A stretch of DNA of 12,871 nt from an uncultured bacterium (lineage in GTDB: Bacteria > Bacillota > Clostridia > Christensenellales > Borkfalkiaceae): the NCBI GenBank assembly GCA_934871445.1, contig CAKXBD010000050.1:1-12871 (forward strand), read 5' to 3'. Below, in pieces: positions 1 through 6,438 of this stretch. Numbering within the stretch: the first letter of the stretch is position 1; the number at the start of each line of letters is the position of its first letter. The notes under the pieces are model-generated. The model did not search any database. It saw only the letters and a program-made list of their open reading frames with translations, and was not told where the DNA came from. The position numbers and the translations under genes are program-made.

Positions 1-1
1 G

Positions 2-1087
2 TATGCTTTCGGGCAGAAGGCAAAGGAAGGATTGGAGAGCGCTCGTTTAGAGGTGGCGAAGGCAATCGGCTGTGAGCCGAGAGAAATTTATTTTACTTCG
101 GGCGGGAGTGAATCGGACAATCAGGCTTTGACGTCGCTGGCGGCTTTGGGGGCGAAAAAGGGAAAGAAACATATTATTTCTTCGGCCTTTGAACATCACG
201 CCGTTTTGCATACCTTGAAGCGGTTGAAGAAGGAAGGATTCGAGGTTACTCTTCTGCCCGTGCATGAGGACGGATTGGTTCGAGTTGCGGAATTGGAAGA
301 GGCAATTCGACCCGATACGGCTTTTGTCACGATCATGTATGCGAATAACGAAATCGGAACAATTCAGCCGATCAAAGAAATCGGAAGCATTTGCCGTGCG
401 CACGGTGTTCCTTTTCACACGGACGCGGTGCAGGCGGTCGGGCATCTCCCCATAGACGTCGCGGCGGAAAATATAGATATGCTCTCCCTTTCGGCCCATA
501 AATTTCACGGCCCGAAGGGAACGGGAGCGCTGTACTGCCGCAAGACGCTTCCCCTGCTTTCCTTTATCGAGGGAGGCGCTCAGGAGAGAAGCAAACGCGC
601 GGGTACAGAAAATATGGCGGGAATTGCGGGCATGGCCGCGGCGTTAAAAGAATCTCTCGAAAACCTCAGTGAAAAGCAGAAACGCATTCAGGCGCTTCGC
701 GATAAACTGATAGCCGGATTAAAGACTATTCCCCATTCCCGTTTGAACGGAGATTCAACGCAGAGACTGCCCGGAAACGTGAATATGTGCTTCGAGGGCA
801 TAGAGGGGGAATCCCTTCTGCTGTTTCTCGACGACGAAGGGATTATGGCTAGTTCCGGAAGCGCATGCACTTCCGGTTCGCTCGACCCCAGCCACGTCCT
901 TTTGGCGATCGGAGTGCCGCACGAGGTGGCGCACGGGTCGCTGCGTTTGACGCTCTCCGAAGAGACTTCGCCGGAGGACATCGATTATATGGTGCGGAAG
1001 GTGAGCGAAGTCGTCGAGCGCCTGCGGGATATGTCGCCCGTATGGCGGGATTTACAGGAAGGAAAAAGGGAATATGTCATTCGTTGA
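2..1087 (+). CDS. nifS: Cysteine desulfurase, NifS/IscS family (5' end outside window)
   Basis: PLP-dependent enzyme that removes sulfur from L-cysteine, giving alanine and an enzyme-bound persulfide for Fe-S cluster assembly and tRNA thiolation; cytoplasmic. The frame is open from base 2, and the first visible residues (YAFGQKAKEGLESAR) match the region just after the N-terminus of NifS proteins. The TTG at 32 is therefore an internal Leu codon and the true start lies to the left. Visible motifs: TSGGSESDN phosphate-binding loop, EHHAV with the PLP-stacking His, HTDAVQAVG with the PLP Asp, SAHKFHGPKG with the Schiff-base Lys (codon 500-502), and the mobile-loop Cys in SGSACTSGS (codon 866-868). 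The short mobile loop and GSACTSG pattern fit the NifS/IscS group rather than SufS. A NifU scaffold gene follows 145 bases downstream on the same strand, the usual clostridial pairing. Family assignment is firm; the choice between the names nifS and iscS is convention. Confidence 0.95.
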   Translation, partial: YAFGQKAKEGLESARLEVAKAIGCEPREIYFTSGGSESDNQALTSLAALGAKKGKKHIISSAFEHHAVLHTLKRLKKEGFEVTLLPVHEDGLVRVAELEEAIRPDTAFVTIMYANNEIGTIQPIKEIGSICRAHGVPFHTDAVQAVGHLPIDVAAENIDMLSLSAHKFHGPKGTGALYCRKTLPLLSFIEGGAQERSKRAGTENMAGIAGMAAALKESLENLSEKQKRIQALRDKLIAGLKTIPHSRLNGDSTQRLPGNVNMCFEGIEGESLLLFLDDEGIMASSGSACTSGSLDPSHVLLAIGVPHEVAHGSLRLTLSEETSPEDIDYMVRKVSEVVERLRDMSPVWRDLQEGKREYVIR

Positions 1088-1232
1088 GACAAAAATTTCA
1101 AACGGGACGGCCGAACGCTTCGGCAGCAGAAAAAAGTTTCCTCTGTAACGGAAACAGGCACACCGAAAACAGAAAGAAAACTCCGCCGTAAGCGGAAAAT
1201 TCGGGAGAGATAACACAGGAGGACGAAAAAAC

Positions 1233-1652
1233 ATGTTATACAGCGAAAAGGTAATGGATCATTTCAGAAATCCCCGAAACGTCGGGGTGATAGAAAACGC
1301 GGACGGCGTGGGCGAGGTCGGCAATACCGTCTGCGGAGATATTATGAAAATTTATCTCAAAATAAAAGACGGAATCATCGAGGACGTCAAGTTCAATACG
1401 TTCGGTTGCGGCAGCGCAATCGCTTCCAGCTCCATGGCGACGGAAATGATTAAGGGAAAACCCGTAACCGAAGCTCTGGAACTGACGAATAAGGCCGTGG
1501 CGGAGGCTCTCGACGGGCTGCCCGCGCATAAACTGCATTGTTCCGTTCTGGCGGAACAGGCGGTCAAAAAGGCCGTCAAGGATTATTACGACAAAAACGG
1601 GATTGCGTACGATCCCGAACTTTTTAAGGAAGAAGAAGTACATTGCCACTGA
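1233..1652 (+). CDS. nifU: NifU/IscU-type Fe-S cluster scaffold protein
   Basis: Scaffold on which [2Fe-2S]/[4Fe-4S] clusters are built with sulfur from the upstream desulfurase. The 139 residues cover a single IscU-like domain (E. coli IscU is 128 aa) with no ferredoxin-like or C-terminal Nfu domain. The three cluster cysteines are visible: C34 in NTVCGD, followed by the conserved Asp D36; C59 in FGCGSAIASSS; C103 in LHCSVLAE. The N-terminus MLYSEKVMDHFRNPRNVG is typical. There is no obvious LPPVK chaperone-recognition motif (GLPAHKLHC stands at that place), as usual in Clostridia without the HscA/HscB system. The tail ends in HCH, an extra Cys/His cluster just after an acidic stretch. Start is set by AGGAGG at 1216-1221 ahead of the ATG. 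The 145-base gap to nifS holds two small hairpins (1110-1124 and 1182-1196) without T-tracts, so read-through from nifS is likely. Confidence 0.95.
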   Translation: MLYSEKVMDHFRNPRNVGVIENADGVGEVGNTVCGDIMKIYLKIKDGIIEDVKFNTFGCGSAIASSSMATEMIKGKPVTEALELTNKAVAEALDGLPAHKLHCSVLAEQAVKKAVKDYYDKNGIAYDPELFKEEEVHCH

Positions 1653-1796
1653 CGAGGCGGAAAATGCAACTTTTTCGATAAAGAAAGGCTTCGCGCGTTT
1701 CTCCGTCAAGTGAGCAAACGCGCCATGGCCGACAAAAATGCCGCGGTTCGTCATGAATACGCGGTATTTCCCTATTTCACCGAACAGGAGACGAAA

Positions 1797-2537
1797 ATGA
1801 CGACGAAACAAAAAACGCGCGTTAAAGCGATATTTTGGGATTTTCACGGCACCCTTGCACTCCCTAAGCACATGTGGAGCGAGAGCGTATTCGGCGCGGC
1901 AGAGGAGGCTTCCGCTTCTTCGCTCAATTTTTCATTGGAGGACGTAAAGCCGTATACACAGGCAAAGTGGTATCCCTGGGACAGGTATGACGAGGACTTT
2001 TCCGCATTGACGGGAGAAAAATGGTGGGCGTTCATGTATGCCGAGCTGGAAAGAATTTACGGGCGTTTGGGGATCGATTCCGAAACGGCGAAAGCGGCGG
2101 CACGGGGCGCGAGAAGGAGACTTTCCGACCCGAAAAGGTACGCTCTGTATCCCGATGCGGAGGAGATTTTACGAAAGTGTTTAGAGGCAGGGTGGAAAAA
2201 TATCCTGTTATCCAATCATATTCCCGAATTGCCCAATATTGTCAGGGAGCTCGGCATCGAAGAATTGTTTTCGGCCGAGATCGTTTCTTCCTTGGTCGGC
2301 TACGACAAACCGCGTCGGGAGATTTTTGAAATCGCGAAGCGGGCGGCCGGCAGTCCGGAAATGTGCGTCATGGTCGGCGATAATCCTCTTTCCGATATTG
2401 CGGGCGGAAAAGCCGCGCAGATGTTCACAATTCTTGTGCATAACCCGATTTTGAGGAATCATACGGCGCCCGATTTTTGCGCGGAGACTTTGACGGAAAT
2501 TCCCGAAATTTTACAAAAAATTCCCGAAAAAACTTAA
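1797..2537 (+). CDS. HAD-superfamily hydrolase with Asp-to-His change in motif I
   Basis: Likely cytoplasmic phosphatase or related hydrolase; substrate unknown. Start is set at the ATG at 1797, preceded by CAGGAG (1785-1790) at good spacing; an upstream GTG at 1710 would add 29 residues before the fold and has no ribosome binding site. With this start the protein is 246 aa. HAD motifs in order: motif I WDFHGTLA with nucleophile D15, motif II LLSN with S139, motif III YDKP with K171, motif IV MVGDNPLSD with D195 and D200. The helical cap lies between motifs I and II (about residues 20-120), a C1 cap as in the phosphoglycolate phosphatase/haloacid dehalogenase subfamily. Motif I normally reads DxDGT in phosphatases; here the second Asp, the general acid/base, is His17. 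That leaves nucleophile chemistry possible but argues against an ordinary phosphatase. The link to nifSU is by position only (144 bases downstream of nifU). Confidence 0.85.
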   Translation: MTTKQKTRVKAIFWDFHGTLALPKHMWSESVFGAAEEASASSLNFSLEDVKPYTQAKWYPWDRYDEDFSALTGEKWWAFMYAELERIYGRLGIDSETAKAAARGARRRLSDPKRYALYPDAEEILRKCLEAGWKNILLSNHIPELPNIVRELGIEELFSAEIVSSLVGYDKPRREIFEIAKRAAGSPEMCVMVGDNPLSDIAGGKAAQMFTILVHNPILRNHTAPDFCAETLTEIPEILQKIPEKT

Positions 2538-2606
2538 AAACAGCTCTTTTCAACGGATAGTTGAGGGGAAATTCTGTGGAAAACTCGAATTTCAACGAAC
2601 GCTTTA

Positions 2607-2635
2607 TTGTATTTCGGGTACAGAGGTGATATAAT
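2607..2635 (+). promoter_or_regulatory. Sigma-A-type promoter for the 2679/3011 genes
   Basis: -35 TTGTAT (2607-2612), a 17-base spacer and a perfect -10 TATAAT (2630-2635). Transcription would begin near 2642, about 37 bases before the ATG at 2679. A small hairpin (CCCGC/GCGGG with loop AGGA) lies at about 2652-2667, directly upstream of the AAAGGAG ribosome binding site. Confidence 0.7.
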
Positions 2636-2678
2636 TCAGACATAAAAATTCCCCGCAGGAGCGGGAAAGGAGTGTTTT

Positions 2679-2996
2679 ATGTTTGATGCGGATTTCGGGC
2701 CTGTGCGGACGATACAGAGCGCTTTGGAGAGCGTGCCGGCTTTACGGCGAAGGACTCAGGAGGAAGATGTTCGGCGTTGCCTTTATAAAATAAAAGAGGA
2801 AGCCGAAGGAGTGGGAGAAAATCAAAAAAAATTATCGGGAGTACGGAAAAATATCGGGCGGAAAAAAGAGATTGAACCGCGGGAAAGAGATCGGACAGAT
2901 GAAAGGTCGGCGGATATACGGAAATATATCGCGCGGGATAGGCCGAGAGGAAAAGACGGCGAAGCAGCCGTAACGATTTTTGAAAGCGCCAAATAA
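2679..2996 (+). CDS. Small charged protein of unknown function
   Basis: Not recognised. It encodes 105 residues, very rich in Arg, Lys and Glu, with no membrane segment and almost no hydrophobic core after residue 25, so a coiled-coil or disordered nucleic-acid-associated protein is possible. Support for being a gene: a good ribosome binding site (AAAGGAG, 2667-2673), a near-consensus promoter 44 bases upstream, and a stop codon 14 bases before the next ribosome binding site and ATG. Against: the composition is what a chance reading of purine-rich DNA would give, and no motif is visible. It opens with the same nine bases, ATGTTTGAT, as the regulator gene at 3011, and both have AAAGGAG-type sites, so the start region may have been duplicated. 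The other two frames contain stops and gave no recognisable product, so it does not look like a simple frameshift of a known family. Confidence 0.45.
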   Translation: MFDADFGPVRTIQSALESVPALRRRTQEEDVRRCLYKIKEEAEGVGENQKKLSGVRKNIGRKKEIEPRERDRTDERSADIRKYIARDRPRGKDGEAAVTIFESAK

Positions 2997-3010
2997 AAGG
3001 AGAAAGAAAC

Positions 3011-3589
3011 ATGTTTGATATGCAAAAATCGGGAGAAAAATATTCTCTTTGAGAAAGGATAAGAGATCGACGCAAATGGAACTTGCCGACAGAATGAATA
3101 TTTCTTATCAGGCCGTCAGCAATTGGGAACGCGGCAACACCATGCCCGACATTTCCAAATTACCCGAGCTTGCGGAAATTTTCGGCGTGAGCATAGAGGA
3201 ATTGCTCTGTGACGAGCGCAAGGGAAATGTTGGAGGAAAACGGAAATCTCAAAGGCCTCGAAGAAATCGCTCCGTTCATGGACGAGAAGGACTTGGGGCA
3301 AATCGCCGAAGAGTTCTTGGAAAAGAAGGGCGGAGAACTGAAAGACCTCGCGGCGCTCGCTCCATTTATGAATAAGGAAATAGGAAAAATCGCAAAGAAA
3401 TTTATCGAAGAGAAGAACGGCGAGGCAAAAGCCCTCGCGTCTATCGCTCCGTTCATGGATGAGGAAGCGTTGGAACATGTCGCGGCAGAGTATCTCAAAC
3501 GAGAGGGAAACGTTTCGTCGCTTACAGCCCTCGCGCCGTTTTTGGAAAGTTCTTTTCTCAAAGAGCTGCTTTTTAAACGGCAGAAATAA
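3011..3589 (+). pseudogene. XRE-family regulator with C-terminal helical repeats, two frameshifts
   Basis: Ancestral product: a DNA-binding regulator of about 190 aa. The start at 3011 has a strong site (AAAGGAG, 2997-3003) and opens MFDMQKSGEK, the usual N-terminus of this clostridial family, but stops at TGA 3050-3052. The helix-turn-helix (LRKDK, then TQMELADRMNISYQAVSNWE and the PDISKLPELAEIFGVSIEELL tail) continues in the next frame from about 3040 to 3219. The rest returns to the original frame from about 3218 to the TAA at 3587-3589. The first shift fits loss of one A in the A-run at 3036-3040 (five A, six expected); the second fits one extra base near 3219-3224. The C-terminal part has four tandem repeats of about 30 residues (GLEEIAPFMDEKDL, DLAALAPFMNKEI, ALASIAPFMDEEAL, SLTALAPFLESSFL), alpha-solenoid-like. 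Either the gene is broken or both indels are assembly errors in homopolymers. Confidence 0.8.
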
Positions 3590-3634
3590 AAAACGTCCGA
3601 ACTTCGCCTGAGCCGAAGTTCGGACATCGTTTTT
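3587..3634. terminator. Bidirectional intrinsic terminator between convergent genes
   Basis: Perfect 12-bp stem (3595-3606 with 3614-3625) and a 7-base loop. On plus the stem is followed by TTTTT at 3630-3634; on minus the A-rich run 3587-3593 supplies the T-tract. It sits between the plus-strand regulator and the minus-strand CDF gene and can stop both. Confidence 0.93.
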
Positions 3635-3645
3635 ATGCCCGTATT

Positions 3646-4812
3646 TCAGATAAAGGGATGCTCCGCCTTGATGACGGCGTAACAGTCGGGATTCTTTTCG
3701 GAAATGCGCTCTGCCACTCTTTTCGCCGCTTCCTCTGTCGGCATTTTTGAGTCGGAGGGGACTTGAAGATCGAAAATCATATTCACGTGCTTGCCGCCGC
3801 TCGTCATTCGGAAATCGTGGATCGTAAAGACGGGATCGATTTCCGCCGCGCTCTCTTCCGCGAGCTTTTTCATCTCCTGTACGCGGGTGTCGTTCATTTC
3901 GATGGGATCGAGATGTATCGTCACGATGCAGCCGAATTTTTCGTTCATGTCCCTTTCCACGCAGTCGATCACGTCGTGCGCGTAATTGATGTCGCTGTCA
4001 GCGGGAACTTCCGCATGAAAAGAAATGAATTTGCGGCCGGGGCCGTAGTCGTGGATAATGAGGTCGTGGATTCCTGCAACTTCCGGGTATCCCTTGACGA
4101 AATTTCTGATTTCTTCGATAAATTCCGGTTTCGGGGGAGTTCCTAACAGCAAGTCGATCGTCTCCTTTGCCGCCTTGAAGCCCGTAAAGAGAATAAACGA
4201 TGCGACGAGGATTCCCGCCCAGCCGTCGATGGCGAGCCCCGCAAACTTCGAGACGAGCGCGGAAATGAGCACGAGCGCCGTCGCCGCCGTGTCGGACAGG
4301 CTGTCGAACGCCGAGGCTCGGATTGCGGATGAGTCGATAAGTTTGCCGATTTTTCGGTAAAAGAAAAACAGCCAGAGTTTTACGAGTATCGCCGCGCTCA
4401 ACAGGGCATAGGTCAGCACCGAAACGGAGGGGAGGGAGGGCGAAAGAATTTTTTCAAAGGAAGATTTGAAGAGCTCCGCTCCGACGAGAATAATGAGAAG
4501 ATCCACGATAAAGCCCGCGATATATTCCAATCGCCCGTGGCCGAGCGGATGACCTTTATCCACCGGTTTCAATGCCAGACGAAAGCCGATGAGCGTGACC
4601 ACCGCGGAGCCCGCGTCGGACATATTATTGAACGCATCGGCGACGACGGCTACCGATGCGGCGAGAAGTCCCGCCGTCAGCTTTCCCGCAAACAGTAAAA
4701 GATTGAGGACGATCCCCGTAAAGGCCGCCAAAGAGGCATACCGACCCCGTACGGCGGGGTCGGTGACGTCGGCGTTGTTTTTTACAAACAATTTAATTAG
4801 AAATTTTGTCAT
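3646..4812 (-). CDS. Cation diffusion facilitator transporter, manganese-type, with duplicated C-terminal domain
   Basis: Membrane exporter of divalent cations, probably by proton antiport. Six TM segments occupy about residues 28-222. Metal-site motifs: TM2 FNNMSD (N62xxxD66) and TM5 FDSLSD (D170xxxD174); GHPLGHGRLEYIAGF (87-101) is the conserved TM3-loop signature. Zn-CDF members have an H/DxxxD TM2 motif with HxxxD in TM5; N/DxxxD plus DxxxD is the pattern reported for Mn-CDF proteins such as MntE, so Mn2+ export is the best inference. At 388 aa it is about 80-90 residues longer than the usual ~300. Residues 226-305 form the standard cytoplasmic ferredoxin-like domain (HDLIIHDYGPGRKFISFHAE, ending VTIHLDP), and 306-388 look like a second, degenerate copy (FTIHDFRMTSGGKHVNMIFD). 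Start: ATG at 4812 with GAGGGA nearby; its own promoter lies at 4843-4871. Confidence 0.92.
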   Translation of the reverse strand: MTKFLIKLFVKNNADVTDPAVRGRYASLAAFTGIVLNLLLFAGKLTAGLLAASVAVVADAFNNMSDAGSAVVTLIGFRLALKPVDKGHPLGHGRLEYIAGFIVDLLIILVGAELFKSSFEKILSPSLPSVSVLTYALLSAAILVKLWLFFFYRKIGKLIDSSAIRASAFDSLSDTAATALVLISALVSKFAGLAIDGWAGILVASFILFTGFKAAKETIDLLLGTPPKPEFIEEIRNFVKGYPEVAGIHDLIIHDYGPGRKFISFHAEVPADSDINYAHDVIDCVERDMNEKFGCIVTIHLDPIEMNDTRVQEMKKLAEESAAEIDPVFTIHDFRMTSGGKHVNMIFDLQVPSDSKMPTEEAAKRVAERISEKNPDCYAVIKAEHPFI

Positions 4813-4842
4813 TGGCTTTCCCTCTCGGACGGGTTTACTTTC

Positions 4843-4871
4843 ATTATATGCCCGTCGGGGAATTTTGTCAA
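4843..4871 (-). promoter_or_regulatory. Consensus sigma-A promoter for the CDF gene
   Basis: On minus: perfect -35 TTGACA (4866-4871), a 17-base spacer, and perfect -10 TATAAT (4843-4848). Initiation is expected near 4836, giving a 5' UTR of about 24 bases. The gene is thus transcribed independently of the decarboxylase operon upstream. No palindromic operator or leader structure is evident, so expression should be strong and basal. Confidence 0.9.
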
Positions 4872-4971
4872 ACGGAATGCGGAAAGTAATCAGAAAAAAG
4901 CGCTATCGTTCCGTCGGCCTTGTCTGCCCGATCGGATAATATCCGTCGGCATTCGACTTGAATAGTACTTT

Positions 4972-5009
4972 ATGGCGCCGTTCGATTGAGGAACATGCGA
5001 TGGCGCCGT
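4972..5009. repeat. Short direct repeat downstream of the decarboxylase operon
   Basis: ATGGCGCCGT occurs at 4972-4981 and again at 5000-5009, each copy containing the GGCGCC palindrome. The stretch 4872-5019 holds no gene. A terminator for the minus-strand operon would be expected here, but no stem followed by a clean T-tract was found; the nearest candidate on minus is AGCGCT plus six T near 4897-4908, which is weak. Confidence 0.4.
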
Positions 5010-5019
5010 ATGGCTTGGG

Positions 5020-5247
5020 TCATCGTTCAGTGACGTCGTCCGAGTCGGCCGACTTTGCCGCTTCTTCGCGCTTTTTCTTCGCCTGTGCCGCTTTCGCCGT
5101 GCAAAAGTTGACCAGATAGACGATTCCGATGATGATTGCGATGACGACAAAAATGGCGAGGAGGCCCTGCCAAAGAATCGTCAGGGCGATTTTGAGATTT
5201 TCCCAATTTCCGGGAGTCAGTTTGGACGCTAAAAGAAAATTTAACAT
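5020..5247 (-). CDS. OadG-like gamma subunit of a Na+-pumping decarboxylase
   Basis: Small bitopic membrane protein of 75 aa: a short extracytoplasmic N-terminus, one TM helix (about residues 22-46, ILWQGLLAIFVVIAIIIGIV), then a highly charged Lys/Glu/Asp cytoplasmic tail (AQAKKKREEAAKS...). Length, topology and position fit the gamma subunit, which assembles alpha and beta subunits in oxaloacetate, methylmalonyl-CoA and glutaconyl-CoA decarboxylases. In OadG a C-terminal His/Asp-rich tail binds Zn2+; no such His is present here, so the call rests on architecture and neighbour. The ATG follows AGGAGG, and the stop codon of the beta gene (TAA) overlaps that site, so the two are translationally close-coupled (12 bases apart). 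Gamma follows beta here, whereas it usually precedes alpha. Another small membrane protein remains possible. Confidence 0.72.
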   Translation of the reverse strand: MLNFLLASKLTPGNWENLKIALTILWQGLLAIFVVIAIIIGIVYLVNFCTAKAAQAKKKREEAAKSADSDDVTER

Positions 5248-5259
5248 ATACCTTCCTCC

Positions 5260-6372
5260 TTAGATGAGGGCCTGAACGAGGCCGATGATGAGACCACCGA
5301 TGGTGGCGGAAGCGATTTGACCGGAAACGTTGGCGCCTACGGCGTGCATGAGAAGATGATTGGAAGGGTCTTCCTGAATTCCCATTTTTTCGATGACTCG
5401 GGCGGACATGGGGAATGCGGAGATACCCGCCGCGCCCACCATGGGATTGATTTTATTTTTCGAAAAGAGGTTCATGACCTTCGCGCACATGACGCCGCCG
5501 ACCGTATCGAATACGAATGCGAACAGCCCGAGCGCCATGATCATCAGCGTTTCCCACTGCACGAACTGAGCCGCCTGCATCTGGAACGCGATCGTGATTC
5601 CGAGAAGGAGCGTGATGATGTTGGAAAAGGCGTTCTGGGCGGTGTCGGACAGGGAACCGAGCACGCCACATTCGCGGATGAGGTTGCCGAACATCAGCAT
5701 GCCCACGAGGGAAAGCGACGAAGGAGCGATAAGTCCCGCTACGACCGTGACGATGACGGGGAACAAAATTCTCGTCAGCTTATTCACCTGCCGCGCGTTA
5801 TAGTGCATTTTAATGCGCCGCTCCTTCTTCGTCGTGCAGAGCTTGACCACCGTCGGCTGTACGATGGGAACGAGCGCCATATACGAATACGCCACGACCA
5901 TGATCGGACCGATATAATCGGAAGCAAGTTTCATCGCAACGAGAATCGCCGTCGGGCCGTCCGCCGCGCCGATGATTGCGATGGACGCCGCGTTTGCGGG
6001 GGAAAAGCCGATGAGCGTCGCCAAAATCAGCGTAATGAAAATACCGAATTGAGCAGCTCCGCCCAAAATGAACATCTTCGGATTCGCAAGCAACGGGCCG
6101 AAATCGATCATGGCGCCGATACCAATAAACAAAAGGATGGGCATGGCTTCGCTCGCTTCGATTCCTACCTCGAACAGAGACTGAATGATTCCGCTCTCCC
6201 CGATGACCGCGGAATTCGGTATGTTCACGAGGATCGCTCCAAAGCCCATGGGCAGGAGCAGCGCGGGTTCCATTCCCTTTTTGATCGCCAAAAAGATGAG
6301 TATCCCGCCGATAATCCACATCACTACCTGCTGCCATTGTACCTGGGCGATGGTTTCGATGAGAAAGTGCAT
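5260..6372 (-). CDS. oadB: Na+-translocating decarboxylase beta subunit (OadB/MmdB/GcdB family)
   Basis: Integral membrane subunit (about 9-11 TM helices) that couples decarboxylation of a carboxybiotin carrier to Na+ export. The start is the ATG at 6370-6372, preceded by CGGAGGT; an in-frame ATG at 6402 lies upstream of that site within the terminator region and is rejected. This gives 370 aa, normal for the family. Hallmarks: IGAADGPTAI with D138, equivalent to the Na+/H+-binding Asp of Klebsiella OadB; INPMVGAAGISAFPMSARV (about 308-326) with the conserved Asn and Ser of the second ion site; GANVSGQIASA (346-356) near the C-terminus. The beta sequence alone cannot tell oxaloacetate from methylmalonyl-CoA, glutaconyl-CoA or malonate decarboxylase, so the symbol is generic. 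The alpha and biotin-carrier genes are absent from the window; the only partner is the gamma-like gene just downstream. A 220-base leader with a terminator precedes it. Confidence 0.95.
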   Translation of the reverse strand: MHFLIETIAQVQWQQVVMWIIGGILIFLAIKKGMEPALLLPMGFGAILVNIPNSAVIGESGIIQSLFEVGIEASEAMPILLFIGIGAMIDFGPLLANPKMFILGGAAQFGIFITLILATLIGFSPANAASIAIIGAADGPTAILVAMKLASDYIGPIMVVAYSYMALVPIVQPTVVKLCTTKKERRIKMHYNARQVNKLTRILFPVIVTVVAGLIAPSSLSLVGMLMFGNLIRECGVLGSLSDTAQNAFSNIITLLLGITIAFQMQAAQFVQWETLMIMALGLFAFVFDTVGGVMCAKVMNLFSKNKINPMVGAAGISAFPMSARVIEKMGIQEDPSNHLLMHAVGANVSGQIASATIGGLIIGLVQALI

Positions 6373-6390
6373 AAAATACCTCCGAATTAC

Positions 6391-6438
6391 AAAAAAACGC
6401 AACGTAAATTTCTCCCCGAATACCGGGAAAAATTTACG
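6391..6438 (-). terminator. Intrinsic terminator inside the oadB leader (attenuator)
   Basis: On minus, a stem with a perfect 9-bp base (6403-6411 with 6430-6438), extended by CCC/GGG pairs above a one-base mismatch, is followed three to five bases later by seven T (6391-6397). It lies between the promoter (6599-6627) and the start codon (6370), so it would terminate the operon's own leader transcript unless overridden. That placement marks it as an attenuator. Confidence 0.8.

Noticed and set aside
32..34. TTG at 32 as start of the cysteine desulfurase
   Set aside because: The frame is open to base 2 and the upstream codons encode conserved NifS residues, so the gene begins outside the window.
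1110..1196. Hairpins in the nifS-nifU gap as a terminator
   Set aside because: Short stems (6 and 5 bp) with A-rich 3' flanks and no T-tract.
1710..1796. GTG at 1710 as start of the HAD gene
   Set aside because: No ribosome binding site and 29 non-homologous residues; ATG 1797 has CAGGAG at good spacing.
4890..5150. 86-codon minus-strand frame overlapping the gamma-like gene
   Set aside because: Ser/Arg-rich, no ribosome binding site, and overlaps a gene with AGGAGG and a clear membrane helix in another frame.
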